Source: Anaerolineales bacterium
GTDB lineage: Bacteria > Chloroflexota > Anaerolineae > Anaerolineales > Villigracilaceae
Length of the DNA: 47,802 nt
Direction: 5' to 3'
Assembly: GCA_030680795.1 (NCBI GenBank)
Contig: JAUXUL010000009.1
Span: forward strand, 1-47,802
Position numbers and translations under genes: made by a program. The notes beneath the pieces are model-generated. The model saw only the letters and a program-made list of their open reading frames with translations. It was not told the DNA's origin and searched no databases. Shown in pieces: positions 42,254 to 47,802 of this stretch. How positions within the stretch are numbered: the stretch's first letter is position 1; each line of letters opens with the position of its first letter.

Positions 42254-42367
42254 ATGACAATTGCCGCTGCTATTACTGCTTTGACCGACTTAGGCGTTTT
42301 GCCCGTCATTACCGTCGTGGCGACTGTGTTCATCGCCGCGTACCTTTACAAATCCTTCAAGCGCTAG
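42254..42367 (+). CDS. Tiny coat-like protein, probable major coat protein
   Basis: This 37-residue frame starts after AAAGGGAG and reads MTIAAAITALTDLGVLPV, then ITVVATVFIAAYLY and KSFKR. One membrane helix with a positively charged end is the pattern of filamentous-phage major coat proteins, in which the basic tail touches DNA. Like the Pf3 coat it has no separate signal peptide. A hairpin follows at 42393, as the Ff coat gene is followed by a terminator. Confidence 0.65.
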   Translation: MTIAAAITALTDLGVLPVITVVATVFIAAYLYKSFKR

Positions 42368-42392
42368 TTCTGGCGTTCGTTGCGATTATCAA

Positions 42393-42433
42393 AAAGAACG
42401 CCTTGAGTTATTGTTTTGCTTGGGGCGTTCTTT
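42393..42433 (+). terminator. Hairpin after the coat-like gene
   Basis: AAAGAACGCC (42393-42402) and GGCGTTCTTT (42424-42433) form a 10-bp stem with a T-rich 21-nt loop. It may terminate or attenuate transcription so the coat protein is made in excess. Confidence 0.7.
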
Positions 42434-42447
42434 GAAAGGAATTTTCA

Positions 42448-42564
42448 ATGTTGAGAGCCGCTATTGAGTTGTTAAAAGATTTAGGTGTTTGGCAAGGTAT
42501 ACAAATGGTTGTTGCCATTGTTTTTGTCTGGTTAGCTTATCTTGGCTTTACTCGTAATAACTGA
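42448..42564 (+). CDS. Tiny one-helix protein, minor coat candidate
   Basis: The 38-residue frame MLRAAIELLKDLGVWQGI then QMVVAIVFVWLAYLGFTRNN has a single hydrophobic helix. AAAGGA lies 7 nt before the ATG. Position and size recall the pVII/pIX end proteins of filamentous phages or a second coat protein. Confidence 0.55.
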   Translation: MLRAAIELLKDLGVWQGIQMVVAIVFVWLAYLGFTRNN

Positions 42565-42574
42565 TTGAGGATAA

Positions 42575-42769
42575 ATGAATGCACAAGATTATCTATTTCC
42601 TGCGTACTTCGTTGTATGCGTCTTGGTTGGGTCGTTCTCTGCGAAAATGCAACGGGTTGCGCTTTTGGTTGCGATTGGGCTTCTCGCGGTTTACCCGAAT
42701 CCAGATGCAGGTACTTTTATTTTTTTGTTTATTATTCCTGCTTCTATTCTCGCCAGTTTCACAGGTTAG
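42575..42769 (+). CDS. Small two-helix membrane protein, phage
   Basis: The 64-residue protein has GAGG before the ATG and two hydrophobic segments (LFPAYFVVCVLVGSF and a C-terminal FIFLFIIPASILASF). Its 3' end overlaps the signal peptide of the adsorption protein in another frame by 65 bp, so the two are translationally coupled. It could be a minor coat or assembly protein. No family is recognisable. Confidence 0.55.
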   Translation: MNAQDYLFPAYFVVCVLVGSFSAKMQRVALLVAIGLLAVYPNPDAGTFIFLFIIPASILASFTG

Positions 42770-43853
42770 CGCGGACTTGCTGCAACAGATTACCGCAACG
42801 GTAACGGGTTATCCTATGTTTCCGTCTGTTACTCCTGAGCCTACTAAAAATTTTACATGTCCTGTGGGTACTCCTGTGGGTTGGGGAACGGTAACACCTG
42901 ATCCGTATTGGAATTTATATTGTGGGGTGTGTGCGCCTGTTGGGACGCCTGGTGCAACGGGTACGCCTTTTCCTGTCTCGACGTTTATGATACCGCTTAC
43001 GCAAACATCAGAGGCAATTTACGGCACTGGCACGCCATATCCTACGGCTACAATAACAGTCACGTCAACGGTGTCCCCAGCGCCCACGTCAGCTTCTGCA
43101 TTGTTAAATCTATATTCTATAACTCGTACAAATACTGGTTCGCCATATATAACATTGAATGGGAGTAGTTATAGTTCGTGTGAACCTACTGGTTCTTCAA
43201 ATACTTATAGTTGTTCTGGGTATTTGTTTGGTAATGATTCGAACGGGGTTATTGGAGGTAGTTTACAAGCTAATCATTGGGTTGACCCACTTATAGCAAG
43301 TGGTTTCCAGACTATTTATTATTGGTTTCAAATCATCCCTGATGCTGGAAATACTACTGGTGATTCTGTAATGGGTGGTGTATCTAAGCCTGGTTGGTCT
43401 GGTTCTGGTTCGGTCTCATTTCAATTCAATGCTAATGCTAATTTTAGGGTTTCTAACAATTCTTCCACTGGAAGGGTTGGTGGTTTCGGCTTTACATATC
43501 AATTATATATTTCGGCGTACCCGTTAATGTTGACCCCCTCTCCTACTGTGACGCCAACGGGAACGCCAGGTGGTTATTGTTCGGTTGTTGAAGGTGTTCC
43601 GTCGGATGGTGGTAGTGAGTTTGTTTTGCCTGTTCCTATCTTGGGGCAGGTGACGTGTCCTGTGGATTTTGTGGGTCTTGATGTGCCGCTGTATGGTGTT
43701 TTCGGTCTGCCTGATTTACATATTCCTGCACTTCGTGTATGTTTTCAGGATGTGGATTTTGGCATATTGACGTATTACGATGTCTCTTTGGATGTAAATT
43801 ATCTTGCGTTTATTCTTGCGGCGGCATTGATTGTTCGCATGTTTCTGAAATAA
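42705..43853 (+). CDS. pIII-like adsorption protein
   Basis: I chose the ATG at 42705 because it starts a clear signal peptide (MQVLLFFCLLFLLLFSPVSQ, cleaved near VSA-D). The 382-residue product then has Thr/Pro-rich spacers (TSTVSPAPTSAS; LTPSPTVTPTGTPGG) between Cys-containing domains. It ends in a membrane anchor (YLAFILAAALIVRMFLK). Signal peptide, modular ectodomain with linkers and a C-terminal anchor are the hallmarks of the filamentous phage gene III protein that binds the host. The sequence is otherwise unlike known pIII. No Shine-Dalgarno; coupling is likely. Confidence 0.7.
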   Translation: MQVLLFFCLLFLLLFSPVSQVSADLLQQITATVTGYPMFPSVTPEPTKNFTCPVGTPVGWGTVTPDPYWNLYCGVCAPVGTPGATGTPFPVSTFMIPLTQTSEAIYGTGTPYPTATITVTSTVSPAPTSASALLNLYSITRTNTGSPYITLNGSSYSSCEPTGSSNTYSCSGYLFGNDSNGVIGGSLQANHWVDPLIASGFQTIYYWFQIIPDAGNTTGDSVMGGVSKPGWSGSGSVSFQFNANANFRVSNNSSTGRVGGFGFTYQLYISAYPLMLTPSPTVTPTGTPGGYCSVVEGVPSDGGSEFVLPVPILGQVTCPVDFVGLDVPLYGVFGLPDLHIPALRVCFQDVDFGILTYYDVSLDVNYLAFILAAALIVRMFLK

Positions 43854-43870
43854 AAAATGGAGGTTTTATC

Positions 43871-43978
43871 ATGGGTGATTTTGAAATTACTTTTTTGATG
43901 AACGCACAGGTTACTCAGGCGATTGGTATTTGGATATTGGCGTCAATCATTCGTTATGCGATTTCGTTCATCCCGTAG
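43871..43978 (+). CDS. Tiny one-helix protein before Zot gene
   Basis: The 35-residue frame MGDFEITFLMNAQVTQAI then GIWILASIIRYAISFIP has GGAGG 7 nt upstream and one membrane helix. By position it corresponds to pVI or another minor virion protein; the size is smaller than pVI. Confidence 0.55.
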   Translation: MGDFEITFLMNAQVTQAIGIWILASIIRYAISFIP

Positions 43979-43984
43979 GTTGCT

Positions 43985-44800
43985 ATGCCTTTTATGGGTG
44001 CTCAAGTTGCGTTTGCGACATTACACGGTTATCGTATGGTCTGGATACCTGGTGCGTTTGGTAATGGTAAAACGTTACTTGCAATGGGTATTTATGCTCA
44101 ATACTTCCAGCCACGTGGGTATCGTTTGGTCTCGAATACTCGTTCGATTTGGACGGAAGAAAATTTATCAGCCGTCAATCAGGATGATAACGGACATTTG
44201 AAAGTGTTCATTTTGATTGACGAAGGCGGTCAGTATTTTACCGATGGCGATGATATACGCGAGTTGTTACGCAATCCGCGAAAGATGGATTACGTCTTAT
44301 GTTTTCCGTCTTTTCATCCTCCGCACAGGTCAGCGCAGATTTTTCAAATGCAACCTACTTGGAGTTTTCGGTCTGCTGGTATCCCGCTTATCAACTTTGA
44401 TTGGTACGTGAAAATTGGACAATATAAAACTAAAGGCTCTTTCAAGTGGACATTTTTTCAGGAAATGTTTGGCACTTATTCAAGTCAAAACCCAGGTGCT
44501 TCGCCTGCTACTATTCGCAAATGGCTTTCCGCTCAGAATGCCCTTTTTCGGGAACGTTTCGGTTATGACGATGAAGATGATGTTCTTGATAATCAGGATG
44601 GTTCGAGTGTTGCGGGTGATTGGATTGCGAAGGTTAAGAACGAGAAAACGGCGGTTGCAGATCGCATCAATCAAGAGCTTCTCCGTACCGCGCTTCGGGC
44701 TAATTCCGACCTTGATGATACTTTGGCACTTGTGGAGGAGGAAGCCGATGAAGTCGCGTCCTTACTTGCTCGAAGTTCAAAGCGGCGGAAACGGGGCTGA
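43985..44800 (+). CDS. Zot/pI-like assembly ATPase
   Basis: The 271-residue protein has Walker A GAFGNGKT (residues 23-30) and Walker B VFILIDEGG (74-82), followed by RELLRNPRKMDYVLCFPSFH, the conserved block of Zot/gene I ATPases, and RSAQIFQMQPTW. These proteins power extrusion of filamentous phages. Unlike pI it has no membrane helix; it ends in a Lys/Arg-rich tail. The missing half seems to be the next, overlapping gene. This gene is the best marker for the inovirus call. Confidence 0.88.
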   Translation: MPFMGAQVAFATLHGYRMVWIPGAFGNGKTLLAMGIYAQYFQPRGYRLVSNTRSIWTEENLSAVNQDDNGHLKVFILIDEGGQYFTDGDDIRELLRNPRKMDYVLCFPSFHPPHRSAQIFQMQPTWSFRSAGIPLINFDWYVKIGQYKTKGSFKWTFFQEMFGTYSSQNPGASPATIRKWLSAQNALFRERFGYDDEDDVLDNQDGSSVAGDWIAKVKNEKTAVADRINQELLRTALRANSDLDDTLALVEEEADEVASLLARSSKRRKRG

Positions 44801-45467
44801 TATTGCGGGTGTTGTCGCGTTTCTTGCGTTTGCAGGATATATCAGTTTTATGATTTACCTTTTCTTGCCGATGGTTGGCAATATTCCTTTTTTTTCTAAA
44901 GTGGATACTGCAATAGAAAAAGCTGAATTGCTTTCGTATGTTACTCCTACTTCGAATTATCCCGCTGGTTACGCGGGTGTTTCGATCGGTGATGGTGCTC
45001 CTGTTTTGGTTACGCCTGAGGCTGTGCAAATTCAATCAACATATACGCCTTATCCGACCTATACACCTTTTCCGACTGTGAACGCTTTTCCGCTGTCCAA
45101 TCATCGTTTTAGTTTTTATGATCCGATGATTGGTAAAGATAAACCTGACATTGCTTTGATTAATTGTGAAAATTGGAATTTTGCAACGCAATATTGTGAT
45201 AGCAAATTGCGGAATGGTGAACGTTGGGAAGATAATTATTTTCTTGCGGCGGCGTGTCCTTATGATTTGTATCTTGCTGGCGCATTCTTTGAAGTTGTTT
45301 CTCCTGATTGGCTAAAAGCTTTGTTTCCTCGTGGTTTTACTTGTAAGGACACTGGCGAAATGGTCATGGATTTATTTATTGATTTTCTTATTCCTTGGGG
45401 TAGTATGCCGATGCCTTATGATCAAACCCCTTGGGGTGACCCAATAACATTGATGAGATTACGGTAG
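44748..45467 (+). CDS. Membrane-anchored partner of Zot ATPase
   Basis: From ATG 44748, after GGAGGAGG, the 239-residue product starts 53 bp inside the Zot gene in another frame. It has one N-terminal membrane helix (GVVAFLAFAGYISFMIYLFL) and an outer domain with a Thr/Pro/Tyr-rich linker (QSTYTPYPTYTPFPTVNAFP) and several Cys (INCENW, QYCDSK, AACPYD, FTCKD). In Ff phage these functions, the membrane helix and periplasmic domain, are the C-terminal half of pI. Here they appear as a separate gene made together with the ATPase. The pairing is inference. Confidence 0.7.
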   Translation: MKSRPYLLEVQSGGNGADIAGVVAFLAFAGYISFMIYLFLPMVGNIPFFSKVDTAIEKAELLSYVTPTSNYPAGYAGVSIGDGAPVLVTPEAVQIQSTYTPYPTYTPFPTVNAFPLSNHRFSFYDPMIGKDKPDIALINCENWNFATQYCDSKLRNGERWEDNYFLAAACPYDLYLAGAFFEVVSPDWLKALFPRGFTCKDTGEMVMDLFIDFLIPWGSMPMPYDQTPWGDPITLMRLR

Positions 45468-45469
45468 TT

Positions 45470-45660
45470 GCGTAACTCTGGAAGGTCTGAGGAACGGAGC
45501 GGAGCGAGTACCGCAAGACCTGAAAGAGTGGAGCGGTGATAAGTGCAGTAAAGAATTTATGTGAGTTACTTTGCGAAGATGTCGGGAGATTGGCTTTACT
45601 GCACTTATTATTTTTTTCGCGATTGGCTGAGCCAATAGTGCCCCCGTTACTGATAGGGGG
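45470..45660 (+). promoter_or_regulatory. Hairpin-rich intergenic region, origin/packaging candidate
   Basis: ATAAGTGCAGTAAAG (45539-45553) and its exact complement (45594-45608) form a 15-bp stem, followed by a T-run, so it can terminate the morphogenesis operon. Further hairpins are ATTGG-CTGAG-CCAAT (45622-45636) and CCCCC-GTTACTGATA-GGGGG (about 45641-45659). The region lies between the assembly genes and Rep, exactly where the Ff packaging signal and origin sit. Confidence 0.6.
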
Positions 45661-45687
45661 GCGGAGTTAATAAAACATGGAGAAAAA

Positions 45688-45906
45688 ATGATTGAAATTT
45701 TGTATATCCCAAAAACTTCTTTTTCTTTCGTAGTTGCTGTCCATAATCGAATTGAAATACCTGAGGGATTTACTAGGGTTTGTGGTTTTCATGGTGGTGA
45801 ATTGGAAATTTCATTTGCCATTCTTAATGAATTTGCTAATAAAGAAAATGGTGAAATTGTTTATAAGGCAGTAATTACATATATTGATCGGGAGATATTG
45901 TTATGA
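45688..45906 (+). CDS. Small unknown phage protein
   Basis: The 72-residue protein (MIEILYIPKTSFSFVVAVHN then GGELEISFAILNEFANKENG) starts after GGAGAAA and overlaps the Rep gene by four bases (ATGA), so it is made together with Rep. It is beta-rich and acidic. It may regulate Rep or bind DNA; no motif is recognisable. Confidence 0.6.
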   Translation: MIEILYIPKTSFSFVVAVHNRIEIPEGFTRVCGFHGGELEISFAILNEFANKENGEIVYKAVITYIDREILL

Positions 45907-46832
45907 GAATACATTGGTTTTCTTTCACGGTTCACGCTTCGGAAGATTTCGGGCGTCAATTATGGCAGAAGTTCTTCTTTCATTCCCTGGGTGATCTGGT
46001 GGACAGCAACCGCAAAGGTCGCGGGTTTGAGAATATTGATGTGGCTCTCAATGAAGCTAAATTCTATTACAACCCGATCCAGCAAAAGGATATCGAGGCT
46101 ATGGAAGTCAAGGAATATTTCCATTTTGAGTTTACAGGTCAATCATGTGATGCCATTGCCCCTGAATATTTCTCGCATGTTTTTGATTTTCTCACTGCGT
46201 CTGGATTTCGCTTCGCTGTCAAGCGTATTGACCTGGCTTTTGATGATGCGCCCTTCTCTCCCGTTGAATTTTACAAGGCAATAATGAATGAATTTTGCAC
46301 TACTCTGGCAAAGCGTGAGAGTTTGTCAATCATACAAGCCCCGTATGCAGTGCGTGAGGATGGTCAAGTGGGCTGTGATACCTGTTATATCGGTGACAAG
46401 TCATCCATGCGTTTTATCCGTGTCTACAACCAACGCGGTTTTACTCGTCTTGAAATTGTGTGTCGGGATGAACGTGCTCATGTTGTGGCTGAGGATATAT
46501 TCAAGCATGAATATTCCCGTTGGGATGAAGTAGCTCGCGGTCATGTTGTGCAATATATCCGTTTCGACAAGCGTTTTCCTCAATGGGCGGGTTTTGTTGG
46601 CTCTGCGGTCTCTGCGGGTATAACCATATCTTCTGCGCGGGTTGTTTCTCTAACCCGCATGGAAGCATGGTTTGAGCGCCAGGTAGCCATCGCTTTATCT
46701 GTTTATGTTGAAGTTTGGGGAGAGTATGAAGGGCATAAACGCCTGAAAAACATTATCACCAAAGCGCTTTCTCGTGATCGCTCCCGCTATTCTGCTGTCC
46801 TGCAATTGACGAATGCAGGCGGGATGTTGTAA
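45903..46832 (+). CDS. Rolling-circle replication initiator (Rep_trans-like)
   Basis: The 309-residue protein has the pattern of Rep_trans/RstA initiators: IHWFSFTVHAS at the start, GFRFAVKRIDLAFDD (conserved RiDla motif) and CDTCYIGDKSSMRFIRVYNQ then TRLEIVCRDERAH (the Yn-K/R-E core). A Tyr in this region would cut the viral strand and start rolling-circle replication, as in CTX phage. It is the replication gene of the prophage and is followed by a small gene and the recombinase. The exact catalytic Tyr is not certain. Confidence 0.82.
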   Translation: MRIHWFSFTVHASEDFGRQLWQKFFFHSLGDLVDSNRKGRGFENIDVALNEAKFYYNPIQQKDIEAMEVKEYFHFEFTGQSCDAIAPEYFSHVFDFLTASGFRFAVKRIDLAFDDAPFSPVEFYKAIMNEFCTTLAKRESLSIIQAPYAVREDGQVGCDTCYIGDKSSMRFIRVYNQRGFTRLEIVCRDERAHVVAEDIFKHEYSRWDEVARGHVVQYIRFDKRFPQWAGFVGSAVSAGITISSARVVSLTRMEAWFERQVAIALSVYVEVWGEYEGHKRLKNIITKALSRDRSRYSAVLQLTNAGGML

Positions 46833-46853
46833 CGATGATTAGAGATATTCTCA

Positions 46854-47111
46854 ATGAAAAAGAAATCCGCAGATGTGCACGTTGAAGAAGTATCGGGAGA
46901 TAAGTATCCCGATCTGCAGGCTGCGCAACGCTTGGCCATGCCTGCCATCGTGTCATCCCTGGATTCGGTCTTTCGTGACTTATTAGAGCGGGGTATACTG
47001 GTCGTCGAGAACGGGTGTATGATACCCAGTGCGCAGGCTAGACCAACGTTGATCTCTGGTCTATCTCATGTGAAATCCACGAACAATTATATTGACTCAA
47101 TAAATGCCTGA
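46854..47111 (+). CDS. Small protein upstream of recombinase
   Basis: The 85-residue protein begins MKKKSADVHVEEVSGDKYPD, has LQAAQRLAMPAIVSSLDSVF (helical) and ends in a polar tail. The stop overlaps the recombinase start by 8 bp, so the two are co-translated. Small genes next to large serine recombinases are often directionality factors; there is no motif to prove it here. Confidence 0.5.
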   Translation: MKKKSADVHVEEVSGDKYPDLQAAQRLAMPAIVSSLDSVFRDLLERGILVVENGCMIPSAQARPTLISGLSHVKSTNNYIDSINA

Positions 47112-47802
47112 ATATATCTCTCCTCCATCTTCGCTAAAGACTGGCTCTCTGGTATGGGCGTATCTGCGCGATTCAGGGGGAGATGCGCAAGAGCAGAGCG
47201 TTCCGCAACAAAAGGCGGAGATCGAGAAGTTCTGCAAACAACAAGGGTTGATCCTTACCCACGTGTTTGCTGATGCTGCCAAAAGCGGTGGAAGCGTTAT
47301 CGGGAGAGACTCCTTCAACGACATGATTGATATGAGCGCAGACCCAGGGTTGAGACCTGCCGGGCTCCTGATTTGGAACTTCGCACGTTTTGCGCGTGAT
47401 CTGGATGATTCAAGTTATTACAAATCGTTACTACGCAAGCATGGGTTGACAATCCATTCACTAACTGATCCGATACCCGAAGGACAATACGGGCGGGTCG
47501 TGGAAACATTCATTGATATTGCGAATGAAGAAAAGAGACGCCAGACTTCTCGTGATGTGAAGCGGGCTCTGACCGCTCTGGTGCGCCAGGGATATGCTTC
47601 CGGTGGCTTTCCACCACGTGGGTACAAAGCTGAACAGGTGATCATTGGTACTAAACGCGATGGGAGACCACGCACTGTCAGCAAGTGGGTGCCCGATCCG
47701 AATCTGTGGAAGTTGGTGCAATTGTCCTGGGAGATGCGCGCAGAAGGAAAATCCTATTCTGAGATCACCCGTGCGACTGGGGGGAAGATTTACAAATCCA
47801 TA
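47104..47802 (+). CDS. Large serine recombinase, 5' part
   Basis: The visible 232 residues hold the resolvase domain: VWAYLRDSGGDAQEQSVPQQ with the catalytic Ser after YLRD, RDSFNDMIDMSADPG, and LLIWNFARFARDLDDSSYYK with a conserved Arg pair. The recombinase domain starts after RRQTSRDVKRALTALVRQGY. Large serine integrases insert phage DNA at short attachment sites without host help. The gene runs off the right edge of the window. Most known inoviruses use host XerCD or other enzymes, so this choice is notable. Confidence 0.88.
   Translation, partial: MPEYISPPSSLKTGSLVWAYLRDSGGDAQEQSVPQQKAEIEKFCKQQGLILTHVFADAAKSGGSVIGRDSFNDMIDMSADPGLRPAGLLIWNFARFARDLDDSSYYKSLLRKHGLTIHSLTDPIPEGQYGRVVETFIDIANEEKRRQTSRDVKRALTALVRQGYASGGFPPRGYKAEQVIIGTKRDGRPRTVSKWVPDPNLWKLVQLSWEMRAEGKSYSEITRATGGKIYKSI

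Larger units (their letters stand above)
41043..47802 (+). mobile_element. Inovirus-like prophage (right end outside window)
   Basis: The layout is repressor, operator region, small OB-like protein, tiny coat-like proteins, a pIII-like adsorption protein, a Zot/pI ATPase, an intergenic hairpin region, a Rep_trans initiator and a serine recombinase. This fits filamentous phages: all virion and replication genes face the same way, are very short, and the coding strand is visibly T-rich, as in known inoviruses. The left limit is taken at the last repressor-side gene; attachment sites are not resolved. Confidence 0.8.

Noticed and set aside
42579-42704. Longer N-terminus for the pIII-like protein (start at 42579)
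   Set aside because: It would put 42 residues before the signal peptide and overlaps a better-supported gene in another frame.
1-47802. CRISPR arrays
   Set aside because: No regularly spaced direct repeats with unique spacers were seen, and no cas genes are present.
1-47802. Insertion sequence transposases
   Set aside because: No DDE or tyrosine transposase and no IscB/TnpB gene found in any frame, although small palindromic repeats and omega-RNA-like loci occur.

Overview
The window looks like a chromosome segment from a Chloroflexota bacterium, most likely class Anaerolineae. This is inferred from gene content, not from a marker gene. Pointers are the paired lipoproteins with NBR1-type Ig domains and Thr/Pro-rich spacers, a DUF6056-type membrane protein, small HEPN/nucleotidyltransferase and DUF4258 modules, and a BMP-type nucleoside ABC transporter. 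Host genes have balanced to GC-rich codon use. Several AT-rich genes of unknown role interrupt them and look acquired.

Region 1 (1-28,950) is mostly host backbone. It holds two tandem FAD oxidoreductases, a GcvT-fold protein, an EVE-nuclease fusion, a winged-helix regulator with a palindromic operator, a DUF6056 protein, an RRM protein, an enoyl-CoA hydratase and an AT-rich three-gene operon of unknown function (11,677-13,554). It continues with an ABC exporter, a nucleotidyltransferase/HEPN pair, a B3/4-domain protein, a DUF4258 pair, a BMP-family permease/permease/ATPase operon, two NBR1-Ig lipoproteins, signal peptidase I, a zinc-ribbon protein and tRNA-Glu. Three decayed genes (cupin, DUF2442, DUF1801) and three dispersed repeat families lie between 7 and 20.4 kb.

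Region 2 (about 29-40.5 kb) is a defence and mobility island starting just after tRNA-Glu. It carries an ArdC-like antirestriction protein. A compact cluster pairs an endonuclease VII/Hpy99I-type restriction enzyme and its methyltransferase with a MazF-type toxin and a Panacea-domain antitoxin. A HEPN (DUF3644) protein follows. A second cluster has a GIY-YIG/helicase protein and two N6-methylase genes. One methylase gene is interrupted at a run of ten G, so it may be phase-variable. The island also contains an Arg-like tRNA with anticodon ACU, a degenerate Leu-like tRNA, and two clear copies (about 366 nt each) of a structured RNA supported by compensatory base changes. A third, diverged relative lies at about 40.56-41.03 kb.

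Region 3 (about 41.0-47.8 kb, running off the right edge) is an inovirus-like (filamentous phage) prophage. In order it has a divergent repressor, a SOS-box-like operator region, a small OB-like protein, several tiny one-helix coat-like proteins with a hairpin between the first two, a pIII-like adsorption protein, a Zot/pI ATPase whose membrane half is a separate overlapping gene, a hairpin-rich intergenic region, a Rep_trans replication initiator and a large serine recombinase. No secretin gene is visible, which fits a single-membrane host. A filamentous phage with this layout in a Chloroflexota-like host, next to a multicopy structured RNA, is the most interesting content of the window.
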